A stretch of 64,000 bases of DNA from Shewanella polaris (GCF_006385555.1 NZ_CP041036.1:3968001-4032000), one strand, 5' to 3'; counted from the stretch's first letter, positions 19,447-31,720 are shown. Numbers and translations are program-made. The notes: a model not told the origin generated them from the sequence alone.

Positions 19447-21645
19447 ATGCGTATCGCACTTGTTGCAGCACTTGTGCTGACCTCTGGTTTCGCCTTTGCC
19501 GATGAAGGCCAATGGCAACCGTATCAAATGCCATCTATTGCCGACAAACTCACCCAACGAGGTATCGATATTCCCGCATCACAACTGGCAGATTTAGGAC
19601 AATATCCAATGAATGCCGTTGTCAGTTTGGGCTATTGTACCGCCAGTTTTGTATCCCCCCAAGGCCTAGTTGTCACAAACCATCATTGTGCTTATCGCGG
19701 CATACAATATAACAGCAAAAAAGAGCATAATTACCTCGAAAATGGCTTTTTAGCAAACACCCAAGCAGAAGAACCTTCGGCAGGGCCAAACGAACGCTTA
19801 TACATTACGGAAAAAGTTACTAATGTGACCAATCAAGTTATGGCAAACTTAAGCAATGACCCCTTGGCGCGCTTTGAAGGCATTGAAACCAACAGCAAAG
19901 CATTAATAAAAATCTGCGAAGCCGATGACAACTACCGTTGTTCGGTTAACAGTTTTCATCATGGCTTAGAATATTACCTCACTAAACAGCTCATTATTCG
20001 TGATGTTCGCTTAGTTTACGCACCACCTGAAAGTGTTGGTGGATTTGGTGGTGATATTGATAATTACGAATACCCACGTCATTCAGGTGATTTTACTTTT
20101 TTACGCGCTTATGTTGGTAAAGATGGTAAACCCGCCACCTATTCTGAAGACAACGTCCCTTATACCCCAAAAAGCTATCTAAAAATTAATGCCGATGGCG
20201 TTAAAGCTGGCGACGGTATTTTTGTAGCGGGTTTTCCTGGTTCAACCAGTCGTTATAACTTAACCAGTGAACTACAGTTTGCCAACGATTGGCTTTATCC
20301 AACTTATGCTAAACGGTATCAATTACAAATTGATACGATAACCTTAATGGGTGAAATGGATAAAGATATCGCGATTAAGTATGCCGGTACTATGGCATCA
20401 ATGGCTAATCGGATGAAAAAGATCAATGGCTTACTCGATGGTTTTAAAGCAACTGATATCGTTGGGATTAAACAACAGCGAGAAAATGACTTTCTGGCTT
20501 GGTTAAAAAAAGATCCTAACGCCAATCTTAAATTAATTAATAACTTAGAGGCCTTATTAGCAGAGCAGCACACTCAAGTGCAAACTAATTATTATTTTAA
20601 AAATGCACAATCGAGCGTGTTATTAACAGCTGCCAGTAAGTTATATCGCTTAGCTAAAGAAAAGCAAAAGCCTGATGAACAACGAGAAACAGGTTTTCAG
20701 CAACGCGACATGAAGATGTTTAAATCAGCATTAAAACGCATTGATAGAAGTTTTGATCCTGCAGTTGATAAAATCCTTTGGTTACAAGACCTACAAGCCT
20801 ATGCTAGCCAGCCACTTAAAACAGAAGTGTTTGATAATGCATTAAGTAGCGCAAATAGTTTTGAAGAGTTAGAAGCTAAGGTGGAAGGTCTGTATGCGTT
20901 AACAGAGCTAACCGATCAAGCAAAACGCCTTGACTGGATGAACAAAACAGCGCAAGAGTTTGAAACCAGTGAAGACCCATTCATTCGTTTAGCTGTTGCT
21001 ATTCATGACACCAACATGACACTAGAGAAAAGTGAAAAGTTACTCGAAGGCAAGTTGTCATCAGTTCGCCCTGAATACATGAAAGCCATTATTAACTATT
21101 ACAAGTCTAACAATTGGCCAGTATACCCAGATGCAAACCGCACTCTGCGTATTACCTATGGCATGGTTGATGGCTATCAATCAAAAGATGCTCTATATAA
21201 GCAACCATTTACGCGCTTAGAAGGCATTTTAGCTAAAAATACTGGTGAAGAACCATACAATGCTCCAGCTAAGTTATTAGCCGCAATTAAAGCAAATGAT
21301 TACGGAAAGCACAGAGTCGCGACGGTATATCAACAACCTAGCACTTGGGTGTGTAAGTTGATGTCATGCTTAGACAAGCCTGCCGACTTTAACTCTGTAC
21401 CCGTTAACTTTCTATCAAGTGCGGATACAACGGGCGGTAACTCAGGTTCACCTGTGTTTAATGGCAAAGGCGAGTTAGTGGGTCTTAACTTCGACTCTAC
21501 TTACGAAGCCATCACTAAAGATTGGTTCTTTAACCCAACCATTACCCGAGCAGTGCATGTTGATATTCGTTATATTTTGTGGATGATGGATCAAGTTGAT
21601 CATGCCGACAACTTAATCAAAGAGTTAGATTTAGTTAGAAACTAA
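19447..21645 (+). CDS. dpp11: S46-family dipeptidyl peptidase, DPP11-like
   Basis: S46 peptidases remove dipeptides from the N-terminus of peptides in the periplasm. The 732-residue protein has a signal peptide (VAALVLTSGFAFA) and the trypsin-like triad: His in VVTNHHCAYRG (about residue 80), Asp in GGDIDNYEYPRHSGD, Ser in TGGNSGSPVFNG (about 666). The residue after GLNFD, which sets S1 specificity in this family (Gly in DPP7, Arg or Ser in DPP11), is Ser here, so Asp/Glu-specific DPP11 activity is predicted. A good AAGGA ribosome-binding site supports the start. It is a single gene with its own terminator. Confidence 0.9.
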   Translation: MRIALVAALVLTSGFAFADEGQWQPYQMPSIADKLTQRGIDIPASQLADLGQYPMNAVVSLGYCTASFVSPQGLVVTNHHCAYRGIQYNSKKEHNYLENGFLANTQAEEPSAGPNERLYITEKVTNVTNQVMANLSNDPLARFEGIETNSKALIKICEADDNYRCSVNSFHHGLEYYLTKQLIIRDVRLVYAPPESVGGFGGDIDNYEYPRHSGDFTFLRAYVGKDGKPATYSEDNVPYTPKSYLKINADGVKAGDGIFVAGFPGSTSRYNLTSELQFANDWLYPTYAKRYQLQIDTITLMGEMDKDIAIKYAGTMASMANRMKKINGLLDGFKATDIVGIKQQRENDFLAWLKKDPNANLKLINNLEALLAEQHTQVQTNYYFKNAQSSVLLTAASKLYRLAKEKQKPDEQRETGFQQRDMKMFKSALKRIDRSFDPAVDKILWLQDLQAYASQPLKTEVFDNALSSANSFEELEAKVEGLYALTELTDQAKRLDWMNKTAQEFETSEDPFIRLAVAIHDTNMTLEKSEKLLEGKLSSVRPEYMKAIINYYKSNNWPVYPDANRTLRITYGMVDGYQSKDALYKQPFTRLEGILAKNTGEEPYNAPAKLLAAIKANDYGKHRVATVYQQPSTWVCKLMSCLDKPADFNSVPVNFLSSADTTGGNSGSPVFNGKGELVGLNFDSTYEAITKDWFFNPTITRAVHVDIRYILWMMDQVDHADNLIKELDLVRN

Positions 21646-21662
21646 TTAACACCTTAATGAAT

Positions 21663-21694
21663 AATACCTAGCTCTGTTGGCTGGGTATTTTTTT
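21663..21694 (+). terminator. Terminator of the DPP11-like gene
   Basis: AATACC and GGGTATT form a stem with an inner AGC/GCT pairing, followed by a run of T. It starts 18 bases past the peptidase stop. Confidence 0.75.
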
Positions 21695-21800
21695 ATCTAT
21701 TGACCACAAGTTGCATCACAATATAAGTGTGTTCGATACATCACTCTAGGCAAGGCTTCTTACCTCAAGCATGTATGATTTACTAAACAGCAGACATAAA

Positions 21801-21826
21801 AAAACACCGCCCGAGGGCGGTGTTTT
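21801..21826 (-). terminator. Terminator of the rpsF-rplI operon
   Basis: AAAACACCGCCC/GGGCGGTGTTTT with a two-base loop, followed on the minus strand by a T-run. It lies just after the rplI stop. Confidence 0.88.
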
Positions 21827-21844
21827 CTATGGAGCTAAAGATAA

Positions 21845-22297
21845 CTAAGCTTCTGCAACAACAGAAATTTTAACTATAGCTTTAACTTCAGTGTGTACTT
21901 GTACTTCAACTTCGAAGTCACCAGTAGTGCGTAAAGCACCTAAAGGTAAACGAACTTCAGATTTAGCAAGTGCTACGCCAGCTGCAGTAACTGCATCAGC
22001 GATATCACGGTTGCCAATTGATCCGAATAATTTACCTTCATCACCCGCTTTAGAAGCAATAACAACAGCTTCTAATGCAGTTAATGTATCAGCACGAGCT
22101 GTCGCAGTTGCTAATTCAGCAGCTAATTTAGCTTCTAATTCAGCACGACGAGCTTCAAATACTTCAGTGTTTGCTGCATTTGCTACAACTGCTTTACCAT
22201 AAGGTAAAAGGAAGTTACGAGCATAACCAGCTTTAACAGAAACTTGGTCGCCTAAGCCACCTAAGTTTGCAACTTTATCTAGCAGAATAACGTTCAT
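21845..22297 (-). CDS. rplI: 50S ribosomal protein L9
   Basis: bL9 binds 23S rRNA near the L1 stalk base and helps limit frameshifting. The ATG at 22297 ([19 protein letters not shown]) is the family start; an ATG two codons earlier is rejected. The N-terminal rRNA-binding domain ([19 protein letters not shown]), the long connecting helix and the C-terminal domain ([16 protein letters not shown]) are present over 150 residues. It is the last gene of rpsF-priB-rpsR-rplI. Confidence 0.97.
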   Translation of the reverse strand: MNVILLDKVANLGGLGDQVSVKAGYARNFLLPYGKAVVANAANTEVFEARRAELEAKLAAELATATARADTLTALEAVVIASKAGDEGKLFGSIGNRDIADAVTAAGVALAKSEVRLPLGALRTTGDFEVEVQVHTEVKAIVKISVVAEA

Positions 22298-22339
22298 TAT
22301 CAAATCCTCTATATTCGGTTAGGAATTAATACCGCAATA

Positions 22340-22579
<240 letters not shown>

Positions 22580-22882
22580 CTAAGTTTTCAATTCGACATT
22601 TTCAGCATGCAAGACTAAACGGTTTTGGCCATTTCGCCCTTGTTGTAATGAAAGAAACCCTTCCACATCAACTTGCACACCTGCTTGTAATTTATTTGCA
22701 ACGCTATTAAAGCGCGGGCCACTTAATATCACTTGAATCAAACAGTAGACGTTTCTCAACATTTCTACTTCTTGTCGTTGCGATTTATGCTCTACCGTTA
22801 TTACCACATGGGCAATACCGCTTGGGCTATCTAATCGTCTTGAACGAATTATCGTTCCTGACAACGTTAAGTGGTTATTCAC
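22580..22882 (-). CDS. priB: Primosomal replication protein N
   Basis: PriB is an OB-fold single-stranded-DNA-binding protein that bridges PriA and DnaT during restart of collapsed forks. The 100-residue sequence begins MNNHLTLSGTIIRSRRLDSP and has the OB-fold pattern (GIAHVVITVEHKSQRQEVE, VDVEGFLSLQQGRNGQNRL). It sits between rpsF and rpsR, as in many gammaproteobacteria. Confidence 0.95.
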   Translation of the reverse strand: MNNHLTLSGTIIRSRRLDSPSGIAHVVITVEHKSQRQEVEMLRNVYCLIQVILSGPRFNSVANKLQAGVQVDVEGFLSLQQGRNGQNRLVLHAENVELKT

Positions 22883-22888
22883 AAAAAA

Positions 22889-23281
22889 TTATTCAGCGTT
22901 TTCTTCAGCGCTTGCTTCAACAGTACGGTCATCAGAAGATGGACGACGTGTTTCACGTTCGTCTCTTGCTTTTGCCATAGGAGAAGCTTCAGTAACGGCA
23001 GCTTTAGTGCGCATTACCATATTACGCAGAACAGCGTCGTTGAAACGGAAAGCTGTTTCTAGTGCTTCAATAGACTCTGCAGTTGCTTCTACGTTCATAA
23101 GAACATAGTGAGCTTTATGTAGGTCTTGAATTGGATATGCCAATTGACGGCGGCCCCAATCTTCTAAACGGTGGACTGTACCATTAGCAGCAGTGATAAC
23201 ACCGGTGCAACGCTCAATCATACCTGGGACTTGTTCACTTTGATCTGGGTGAACCATAAATACGATTTCATAATGACGCAT
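22889..23281 (-). CDS. rpsF: 30S ribosomal protein S6
   Basis: bS6 forms a heterodimer with S18 on 16S rRNA. The sequence begins [18 protein letters not shown] and contains [17 protein letters not shown] and [18 protein letters not shown], all family hallmarks. The C-terminal tail is acidic and disordered (AEENAE), recalling the glutamate-tailed S6 proteins that RimK modifies. It is the first gene of its operon. Confidence 0.97.
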   Translation of the reverse strand: MRHYEIVFMVHPDQSEQVPGMIERCTGVITAANGTVHRLEDWGRRQLAYPIQDLHKAHYVLMNVEATAESIEALETAFRFNDAVLRNMVMRTKAAVTEASPMAKARDERETRRPSSDDRTVEASAEENAE

Positions 23282-23340
23282 TTATTGCTCCTTACGGTTA
23301 GGTAGCCTCGTTTTGGCTCAGTCAGACCAATTAGAGGCAA
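23282..23340 (-). promoter_or_regulatory. Possible S6:S18 autoregulatory leader of rpsF
   Basis: Immediately upstream of rpsF the leader reads GGCTACCTAACCGTAAGGAG before the start. Known rpsF leaders that bind the S6:S18 complex carry a conserved CCG in an asymmetric loop close to the start codon. A CCG at the right place is present, but I could not establish the full consensus fold. Confidence 0.3.
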
Positions 23341-23496
23341 GGAACGAATTAAAGTGACTGATTTGAGCGCGCGATGATACATAAAGCACGTCATAAACTC
23401 AAGCACTAACTCACTCTTTTCAGCAATCTTGATTACAGGTATGATGGCGGCAGTCAAAAATAGCGCGTTTACGCCGTCAAAGAATAAAAAACTCTA

Positions 23497-24249
23497 ATGA
23501 TAATCATGAAAAAAATAGTCTCCACATGCTTCCTCTTTATTCTATCTTCGCCAGCATGGGCTTTGGTTCCACCAGATTACCAAGAACCGTCAAATAATTT
23601 TAATGCCGAGGTTGAAGCAGGACTGCAACTTAATAGTGGTAATAATGAAACTAAAAACTTCAACGGCCGCACTTACATGACTTATGATTCAATTAAAACC
23701 AGACAAGAAGCCACACTAAAAGCTTATTATGCTGCTGACGGTACTGAATCAACTGCAGAAAAATATCAAGTATTTTTACAGTCGAACTATAAACTAGAGC
23801 GAGGCTATGTGTTTGGCCGTGGTGAATTTACTTGGGATGAATTTGGTTCATACACTCGAATTTATACCGTTTCAACAGGTTATGGTTTCGACTTAATAAA
23901 AAACAATAAAACTAAGTTAAGCCTTGAAGTCGGCCCGGGTTATCGTTATGACCTAGCCGAAGAGAGCACGTTAGAGCCTTATCCTGAAGCAAACCGTGAT
24001 GTCATTCTTCGTACTGCCGCTAAATATACGGTTAAATTACAAGAATACACCAGTCTGAATGCTGATATTACTGCTGAAACGGGTCAAGATAACAACACGC
24101 TAACCCTAGACATGAGTTATAAAAATACTTTTATTCAAGATTGGGCATTTAAAATCGGGATGAACGTCAAGTATACCGAAGTCGTTCCTGATGGAAGCCA
24201 AAACACAGATACCATTACTACATTTAACTTGTTATACACGTTTCAATAA
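23497..24249 (+). CDS. DUF481 family outer-membrane protein
   Basis: A 250-residue exported protein with signal peptide (VSTCFLFILSSPAWA) and a beta-rich mature part: NAEVEAGLQLNSGNNETKN, YVFGRGEFTWDEFGSYT, LSLEVGPGYRYDLAEEST, ending in FNLLYTFQ with a terminal aromatic. This is the DUF481 (salt-induced outer-membrane protein) pattern. No biochemical role is known. The start may instead be the ATG three codons in. It stands alone between the rpsF promoter region and an MFS gene. Confidence 0.85.
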   Translation: MIIMKKIVSTCFLFILSSPAWALVPPDYQEPSNNFNAEVEAGLQLNSGNNETKNFNGRTYMTYDSIKTRQEATLKAYYAADGTESTAEKYQVFLQSNYKLERGYVFGRGEFTWDEFGSYTRIYTVSTGYGFDLIKNNKTKLSLEVGPGYRYDLAEESTLEPYPEANRDVILRTAAKYTVKLQEYTSLNADITAETGQDNNTLTLDMSYKNTFIQDWAFKIGMNVKYTEVVPDGSQNTDTITTFNLLYTFQ

Positions 24250-24339
24250 TGATTAACCTAAAATGAAACGAAACACTTAATCAATAAGGCCAAATGGCTT
24301 TCTTGAACCAATACTGATTGAACCAATAAAGGCACAGTT

Positions 24340-25776
24340 ATGGACAGCCCCCTACGCAGTTTTGCATCATTATACAGTACAACTTTTTTAATGGTGCTTG
24401 CAGCAGGTTTACTAACAACCTATTTAGGCTTAAGACTTACCACAATGGAAGTCCCGCAAATATGGATTGGCGGCATGATGTCAGCCTACTATATTGGCCT
24501 TGTATTTGGCTCTAAAGTGGGTCATAAACTCATTGCACAAGTGGGTCATATTCGAGCCTTTGTGGCTTGTGCTGGGGTTGTCACTGCGTCGGCTCTTGGC
24601 CATGCGCTTATAGACAACTTAACTGTGTGGATAGTACTGCGTCTTGCGGTTGGTATGGGCATGATGTGCCAGTATATGGTATTAGAAAGCTGGCTGAATG
24701 AACAAGCTGAGACAAATCAACGTGGTACCGTGTTTGCCAGTTATATGATTGTATCTTACTTAGGGTTAATGGCGGGTCAAGGTGCAATTAGTTTATATCC
24801 TGATTTAGGTTTAGAACCATTACTGTTAATTGCCATCTGTTTTTCATTATGTATTGTGCCTATAGCAATCACTCGTAGAATTCACCCAGAGCCGTTAACG
24901 CCAGCACCATTACAAATGGGTCATTATTGGAAACGAGCACCTCAAGCACTGACGACGATCGCATTAGGCAGTATGATTGTAGGTTGTTTTTATGGTTTGG
25001 CGCCCTCTTACGCTACAGCCATAGGTATTGATCCTGAACACGTTGCACTCTATATGTCTTGTACCATTTTTGCAGGATTGTTGGCCCAATGGCCAATGGG
25101 TAAATTGTCAGATATTATCTCTCGTAGCTTATTGATTCGAATTAACTGCACGCTATTAGGCTTTATCGTGTTAATTATTTCTATCGTCCCCTTTCACTCA
25201 GTGTATTCGTTAATATTAACTGGTTTATTTGGTATTTTAGCGTTCACCTTGTACCCATTAGCAACCGCATTAGCTAATTCACGCGTTGATCAACATGAAC
25301 GAGTGGGATTATCAGCCACCATATTAGTGACTTTCGGGATCGGTGCAAGTATTGGTCCTTTGGTCGCATCTGGCTTAATGCAAGTTATGGGTGACCAGAT
25401 GCTGTATGGATTTATGGCTATCTGCTCGTTTACCTTATTGGCGAGGCTCATGTGGATAAATCTACGTCAAAAAGCTGAACAGACTATTACTGCAGATTAC
25501 GTGATGGCAGGTGGTGATATGGTCAGTTCGCCGTTGGCAGCATCATTCGATCCACGTGTTGATGTTGACATGGTTAATGAGCAAATGATCCACCCCGCTG
25601 AAGATGCATTTGATATCACTCCAGATTCAGACAATGAAGAGTTAGATAGTAGCAATACACAAACAGATGATACTGCTGATGCTAGCCCAGCTAATGCTAA
25701 CACGGTAAGTAATGAGCAGGTTGAGCATAAGATATTGGATGATGAGGATGTCGATAACGAAATTGGTGGACGCTAA
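24340..25776 (+). CDS. MFS transporter with acidic cytoplasmic tail
   Basis: A major-facilitator permease with about 12 hydrophobic segments over residues 8-375. Segments such as MMSAYYIGLVFGSKVGHKLI and LRLAVGMGMMCQYMVLESWLN resemble the YcaD/Major-facilitator 'sugar-like' group. The substrate is not predictable. After the last membrane span it carries about 100 residues that become very acidic (DITPDSDNEELDSSNTQTDD, LDDEDVDNEIGG), probably disordered and cytoplasmic. Monocistronic with a bidirectional terminator. Confidence 0.85.
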   Translation: MDSPLRSFASLYSTTFLMVLAAGLLTTYLGLRLTTMEVPQIWIGGMMSAYYIGLVFGSKVGHKLIAQVGHIRAFVACAGVVTASALGHALIDNLTVWIVLRLAVGMGMMCQYMVLESWLNEQAETNQRGTVFASYMIVSYLGLMAGQGAISLYPDLGLEPLLLIAICFSLCIVPIAITRRIHPEPLTPAPLQMGHYWKRAPQALTTIALGSMIVGCFYGLAPSYATAIGIDPEHVALYMSCTIFAGLLAQWPMGKLSDIISRSLLIRINCTLLGFIVLIISIVPFHSVYSLILTGLFGILAFTLYPLATALANSRVDQHERVGLSATILVTFGIGASIGPLVASGLMQVMGDQMLYGFMAICSFTLLARLMWINLRQKAEQTITADYVMAGGDMVSSPLAASFDPRVDVDMVNEQMIHPAEDAFDITPDSDNEELDSSNTQTDDTADASPANANTVSNEQVEHKILDDEDVDNEIGGR

Positions 25777-25848
25777 TATTATTTATTTAAATAAGCTCTA
25801 CTATGAATAGAGTAGATTGCTAACCCGTCCCTCCTCAATATTGAACAT

Positions 25849-25879
25849 AAAAAAACGGCGATAAATATCGCCGTTTTTT
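25849..25879. terminator. Bidirectional terminator between MFS gene and rlmB
   Basis: AAAACGGCGAT/ATCGCCGTTTT with an AAAT loop and A/T runs on either side serves the converging transcripts. Confidence 0.9.
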
Positions 25880-25915
25880 ATTAATATTGATAGCAATTAG
25901 CCGACAGTTAAATGG

Positions 25916-26656
25916 TTAACTTAAACGCTGTCTGACCGCTTCAAATAAACAAACACCCGTCGCAACCGACACGTTAAGACTCGACACACTTCCGGCCATT
26001 GGGATTGACACCAATGAATCGCAGCCTTCTCGCGATAATCGGCGTAAACCTTTATCTTCGGCACCCATGGCAATCGCTAAAGGCCCTTTAAGATCGGCCT
26101 GATATACATTGCCATCAGCTTCACCAGCCGTGCCGACAATCCAAACACCTTTGTCTTGCAGGTGACGCATAGTACGAGCAAGGTTAGTAACTTGAAATAA
26201 TGGAATCGTTTCTGCTGCGCCACAAGCGACTTTACTGACTGTTGAAGTAAGTCCGACAGAATTATCTTTTGGTACAATAACTCCGTGCACCCCTGCAGCA
26301 TCAGCATTACGCAAACATGCGCCGAGGTTATGTGGATCTGTTACACCGTCTAGAATCAATAAAAAAGGCACAGCCGTTTTATCAAGTAATGCATCTAAAT
26401 CACTTTCAATCAAAGGTTTAACCGCCTTCACGCGCGCGACAATACCTTGATGTTGTGAACTACCCGCTTTGTCATCTAACACTTTACGAGCTGCACGTTG
26501 CAATGTTGTACCAAAGCTTGATGCTATATTAATCAGTGGCGTTAAGCGCTCGTCATCACGGCCTTGTAATAGCCAAAGTTCAATGACGCGTTCAGGGCTG
26601 TTATCTAACAAGGCTTGAACGGCATGAATGCCAAAAATGGTATCTTGTTTTTTCAT
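25916..26656 (-). CDS. rlmB: 23S rRNA (guanosine-2'-O-)-methyltransferase
   Basis: RlmB methylates the 2'-O of G2251 in the 23S rRNA P-loop using SAM. The 246-residue protein has the N-terminal substrate-binding domain ([17 protein letters not shown]) and the SPOUT knot motifs in order: [36 protein letters not shown] and [18 protein letters not shown]. It starts four bases after rnr, the usual rnr-rlmB operon. Confidence 0.96.
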   Translation of the reverse strand: MKKQDTIFGIHAVQALLDNSPERVIELWLLQGRDDERLTPLINIASSFGTTLQRAARKVLDDKAGSSQHQGIVARVKAVKPLIESDLDALLDKTAVPFLLILDGVTDPHNLGACLRNADAAGVHGVIVPKDNSVGLTSTVSKVACGAAETIPLFQVTNLARTMRHLQDKGVWIVGTAGEADGNVYQADLKGPLAIAMGAEDKGLRRLSREGCDSLVSIPMAGSVSSLNVSVATGVCLFEAVRQRLS

Positions 26657-26660
26657 TTAA

Positions 26661-29162
26661 TTACTTTCTCTTGCTGCGCTTGGCAGGGGTTTTCTTAACG
26701 CTAGAATCCGGTTTTGCAGCATCAGTTTTTTGAGCTACAGCAGCAGGTTTGGCCGCTGGAGATGAAGCTTTCCCACTTGAACGACGTTTGCTGGGCTTAG
26801 GCTTATCTGACTTAGGCTTATCTGACTTAGGTTTGTCAGACTTAGCTTTATCAGATTTAGGTTTATCAGACTTTGCAGACGATTTACCTCGAGCCGATTT
26901 AGCCCCTTCAGCATTCACTCGTTCACGAGCCGTTGAAGACTTGCTGCCTTTGCGTGCAGGTTTACCCGCACTCTTACTGTTGTCACCCACCATCAACAGG
27001 TCAATTTGACGATCATCAAGATTGACCGCGGCAACTTTAACCGTCACTGCATCACCTACTTGATATACTTGGCGAGTATTTTCACCAATTAATCGCTGAC
27101 GCATAGGATCAAATTGATAGTAATCACTTGCTAGACTTGAAATGTGTACCAGTCCATCAATAAATAACTCATTTAGTCTGACAAACAATCCAAAGCTGGT
27201 GACGGAGGCAATAACCGCATCGAATGTATCGCCGACATGATCTTGCATATATTCACATTTAAGCCAGTCACTCACATCGCGAGTTGCTTCATCTGCGCGA
27301 CGCTCGGTGGTTGAACACTCTTCACCTAATGCATCTAATTCTTCAATTTGATAGAGATAACCGCCATCTTGAGTCCACTTATCGTGAACATCACCTTGTT
27401 CTTTTGCGAGCAAATATTTAATCACTCGATGTAACACTAAATCAGGGTAACGACGAATTGGCGAGGTGAAATGCGAATAAGCTTCTAATGCCAAACCAAA
27501 GTGGCCTTCGTTATCTGGGCTATAGATTGCTTGGCGCATTGAGCGCAATAACATCACTTGAATCAGCTCAAAGTCTGGACGGTCGGCAATTTTCAACATC
27601 AAATTTTGATAATCAGTCGGTGTCGGTTCTAGTCCGCCATCCATGCTTAAGCCACGTTCGGCAAGAAACTCTTTAAAATTAGCCAGTTTTTGCTCTGATG
27701 GTGCTTCATGAACACGGTATAACACTTCGCCTTTGTGTTTTTTGACAAACTTTGCCGAAGCCACGTTAGCTAAAATCATGCATTCTTCGATGATTTTATG
27801 TGCTTGGTTACGGCCTCTTGGGACGATTTTGTCAATTTTACGCTGCTCATTAAATATAAACTGCGTTTCTAATGTTTCAAAAGCAATCGCACCACGCTCT
27901 GCACGTCGTTCATCTAAGATAAGATATAACGACTGCAAACATAATAAATGTGGGAATAACGCTTCATGCTCAGGAGCTATAGGTCCGCCTTCCAGCATCG
28001 CGGCTACTTGGGTATAAGTAAAACGGGCATGAGAGTGCATTACCGCAGGATAAAACTTAGTGCCAGAGAGCTTACCCGCAGCAGAAATGGTCATCTCGGC
28101 CACCATGCATAAACGATCAACATGCGGTTTTAAAGAACATAAACCGTTAGATATTTTCTCAGGCAACATTGGAATAACTTGCGACGGGAAATATACCGAG
28201 TTACCACGAGCGCGCGCTTCTGTATCTAATGCAGAATCAGTGCGAACATAATGGCTCACGTCAGCAATCGCTACCCATAAACGCCAGCCACCAGTTGGTT
28301 TTGCTTCGGCATAGACAGCATCATCAAAGTCACGGGCATCTTCGCCGTCAATAGTGACCAGCGGTAAATGACGCAAATCAACGCGACCTAGCTTATCTTC
28401 TTCAGGGACTTCATCAGGAATACGCTTGAGTTTTTTCTCTATAATTGCTGACCAAGTGTGCGGTAAATCGTAATTACGCAACGCAATTTCAATTTCCATA
28501 CCCGGGGCCATCGTCTTACCCAAAACTTCAGTTACTTTGGCTGCTGCTTTAACAAAACGACCAGGACGACGGGTTAATTCAACCACGACAACATCACCGG
28601 CGCGAGCGCCTAGTGTATCTTCGCTGGCGATTAATATTTCTTGAGTAATACGCCTATCATCAGCAATCACAAAACCCATGCCGCCGTCGACATGGTAACG
28701 TCCGACTAAAGCTGCAGTGCGTTGTTGAACTAATCGCACGATGCGTGCTTCACGACGGCCACGACGATCGGTGCCCGCTTTTTGCGCTAAAACTTTATCG
28801 CCATGGAAATACATCAACATGTCGCGATTGTTAATAAATAAGTCGTCACCACCTTCATCTGGCTTAAAAAAGCCAAAGCCATCACGATGACCAATAACGG
28901 TGCCAGACAATAAATCCATGCGCTCAGGCAAGCCATAGCTTTGGCCACGAGTGAATACTAATTGGCCATCTCGCTCCATTGCGCGCAAGCGACGACGAAG
29001 CGCCTCTAATGGCTCTTCTTCAGTAATTTTTAATGCTTCGGCAATTTTATCGCGGCTAACTGGTGACTTTTGCGCTCGCAAGTATTCTAAAATATACTCA
29101 CGACTAGGGATTGGATTGTCGTACTTGTCTTGTTCTCTATCAAAATGAGGATCGTTGATCAT
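26661..29162 (-). CDS. rnr: Ribonuclease R
   Basis: RNase R is a processive 3'-5' exoribonuclease that degrades structured RNA and is important in cold growth. The 833-residue protein has an N-terminal helix-turn-helix, two cold-shock domains ([19 protein letters not shown]), the RNB catalytic core with acidic cluster [15 protein letters not shown] (about residue 276), and an S1 domain ([19 protein letters not shown]). The C-terminal 100 residues are Lys/Ser/Ala-rich and contain short SDKPK repeats. It is followed by rlmB. Confidence 0.97.
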   Translation of the reverse strand: MINDPHFDREQDKYDNPIPSREYILEYLRAQKSPVSRDKIAEALKITEEEPLEALRRRLRAMERDGQLVFTRGQSYGLPERMDLLSGTVIGHRDGFGFFKPDEGGDDLFINNRDMLMYFHGDKVLAQKAGTDRRGRREARIVRLVQQRTAALVGRYHVDGGMGFVIADDRRITQEILIASEDTLGARAGDVVVVELTRRPGRFVKAAAKVTEVLGKTMAPGMEIEIALRNYDLPHTWSAIIEKKLKRIPDEVPEEDKLGRVDLRHLPLVTIDGEDARDFDDAVYAEAKPTGGWRLWVAIADVSHYVRTDSALDTEARARGNSVYFPSQVIPMLPEKISNGLCSLKPHVDRLCMVAEMTISAAGKLSGTKFYPAVMHSHARFTYTQVAAMLEGGPIAPEHEALFPHLLCLQSLYLILDERRAERGAIAFETLETQFIFNEQRKIDKIVPRGRNQAHKIIEECMILANVASAKFVKKHKGEVLYRVHEAPSEQKLANFKEFLAERGLSMDGGLEPTPTDYQNLMLKIADRPDFELIQVMLLRSMRQAIYSPDNEGHFGLALEAYSHFTSPIRRYPDLVLHRVIKYLLAKEQGDVHDKWTQDGGYLYQIEELDALGEECSTTERRADEATRDVSDWLKCEYMQDHVGDTFDAVIASVTSFGLFVRLNELFIDGLVHISSLASDYYQFDPMRQRLIGENTRQVYQVGDAVTVKVAAVNLDDRQIDLLMVGDNSKSAGKPARKGSKSSTARERVNAEGAKSARGKSSAKSDKPKSDKAKSDKPKSDKPKSDKPKPSKRRSSGKASSPAAKPAAVAQKTDAAKPDSSVKKTPAKRSKRK
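26800..26874 (-). repeat. Five 15-bp repeats in the rnr tail
   Basis: Consecutive 15-bp units in frame encode repeats of K-S-D-K-P/A in the lysine-rich C-terminus of RNase R. Minor base differences exist between units. Such tails commonly vary in repeat number. Confidence 0.8.
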
Positions 29163-29212
29163 TCAATTTCCAAATAATTCGCTCCATATCGTGGAGCCTT
29201 TAACGGGTACAG

Positions 29213-29815
29213 TTACGGCCGCTGTGCTCTTGCCACTATGCTGGCAGGCATTTTTGCAGCAAGCATCTGCAATAAAGACGAAGCCTTTTTCTGTTGGGCG
29301 TCGTCGTTAAATATACTGTTATATAACCAATGATAGCCAAGTTCATAATCAGCAGGACTTCCATAGCCTTCACCAAATAAACGAACCAACATCATTTGTG
29401 CAGTTAAATCCCCATTAGCTGCCGCAGGCAATATATATTGCACTGCTCGGTTGGGGTCTTTAACCACTAGTTTACCGCGATAATAATAATCTGCCAATTT
29501 TACCATCGCTGCAGCACTACCTTGTTCTGCGGAGGTTTGCAATAGCGCCATACCGCGAGAAGGATGCGCTTTAACACACACGCCATGGTTGAGCATTTCT
29601 CCCCATAAAAACTGATACATGGGTTGCTGTAATACTTCAGCGCGGGCCTCAATGTCTTGAACCAACTGGCAATCGTCAGCCTTTACACGTTGTAGATATT
29701 GATTTGAGCGGATGAGCGAAATCAATTGTTGATCGCTATAAATATCGACAGCTTCTGTAACAGCAAACACATTGGCAGAAACAACACTCAACAACAATAA
29801 ACTGATACGCAACAT
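29213..29815 (-). CDS. Exported Sel1/TPR-repeat protein
   Basis: A 200-residue protein with signal peptide (SLLLLSVVSANVFA) and Sel1-like repeats: GMALLQTSAEQGSAAAMVK and AVQYILPAAANGDLTAQMM, then YELGYHWLYNSIFND. Sel1 repeats are helical scaffolds for protein contacts. It ends 50 bases upstream of the rnr start on the same strand. No specific role can be given. Confidence 0.85.
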   Translation of the reverse strand: MLRISLLLLSVVSANVFAVTEAVDIYSDQQLISLIRSNQYLQRVKADDCQLVQDIEARAEVLQQPMYQFLWGEMLNHGVCVKAHPSRGMALLQTSAEQGSAAAMVKLADYYYRGKLVVKDPNRAVQYILPAAANGDLTAQMMLVRLFGEGYGSPADYELGYHWLYNSIFNDDAQQKKASSLLQMLAAKMPASIVARAQRP

Positions 29816-29907
29816 AAGGATTCTCTATGACACTTAGATGTCTTATCCATCGGCAGTATAGCGTATTTCTTGAGGATAAGCAGTTACAGCAGTTAATTAC
29901 ACTCATT

Positions 29908-29933
29908 AAAAAGGCCGCTTATTGCGGCCTTTT
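29908..29933 (-). terminator. Terminator of purA
   Basis: AAAAGGCCGC/GCGGCCTTTT with a five-base loop lies just beyond the purA stop. Read on the minus strand it ends in T residues. Confidence 0.85.
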
Positions 29934-29937
29934 AATC

Positions 29938-31269
<1,332 letters not shown>

Positions 31270-31302
31270 TTAACAGATTTTAGGGGGTTATAGGCAAGTT
31301 TT

Positions 31303-31491
31303 TTATTGAAAAATTATCAATAAAATCACTCCAGCAGTCACTAAGCTGCCACCTAAGCGTCTGAGAACATTTTGCTTTTGTGCAGAAAGCTCTAATAAAT
31401 ATTTTTGCCACTTGTTAGGGAAAAGTAATGGACCAAGCCCTTCAAGTATTAAAACCAAGCCAAATGCGGTCATTAATAGTTGTATATTCAT
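31303..31491 (-). CDS. yjeT: DUF2065 small membrane protein (YjeT)
   Basis: A 62-residue protein with two hydrophobic segments (LLMTAFGLVLILEGLGPLLF and LGGSLVTAGVILLIIF) separated by a basic loop. It matches DUF2065/YjeT, typically found just upstream of purA, often after hflKC. Here hflKC is not adjacent. Function unknown. Confidence 0.88.
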   Translation of the reverse strand: MNIQLLMTAFGLVLILEGLGPLLFPNKWQKYLLELSAQKQNVLRRLGGSLVTAGVILLIIFQ

Positions 31492-31720
31492 GTTTTAGCT
31501 TCTCTTAAATTGTCACGTTAAGCCGATGTTTCACTACAATCTGTTGTTTTATAGAACACCATAGTTCTAGATATAGAACAATGTTGTCCATTTTTTTATT
31601 GCCTTGTTGTATTAAGGAACAACCATTCTTTCAACAATCCGCCTCAAACTGAAAAATCTCAGTGGCTTGGATTGATCACATCATTAATGAAATTGGTATA
31701 AACCATAAATTTTAGGCAAT

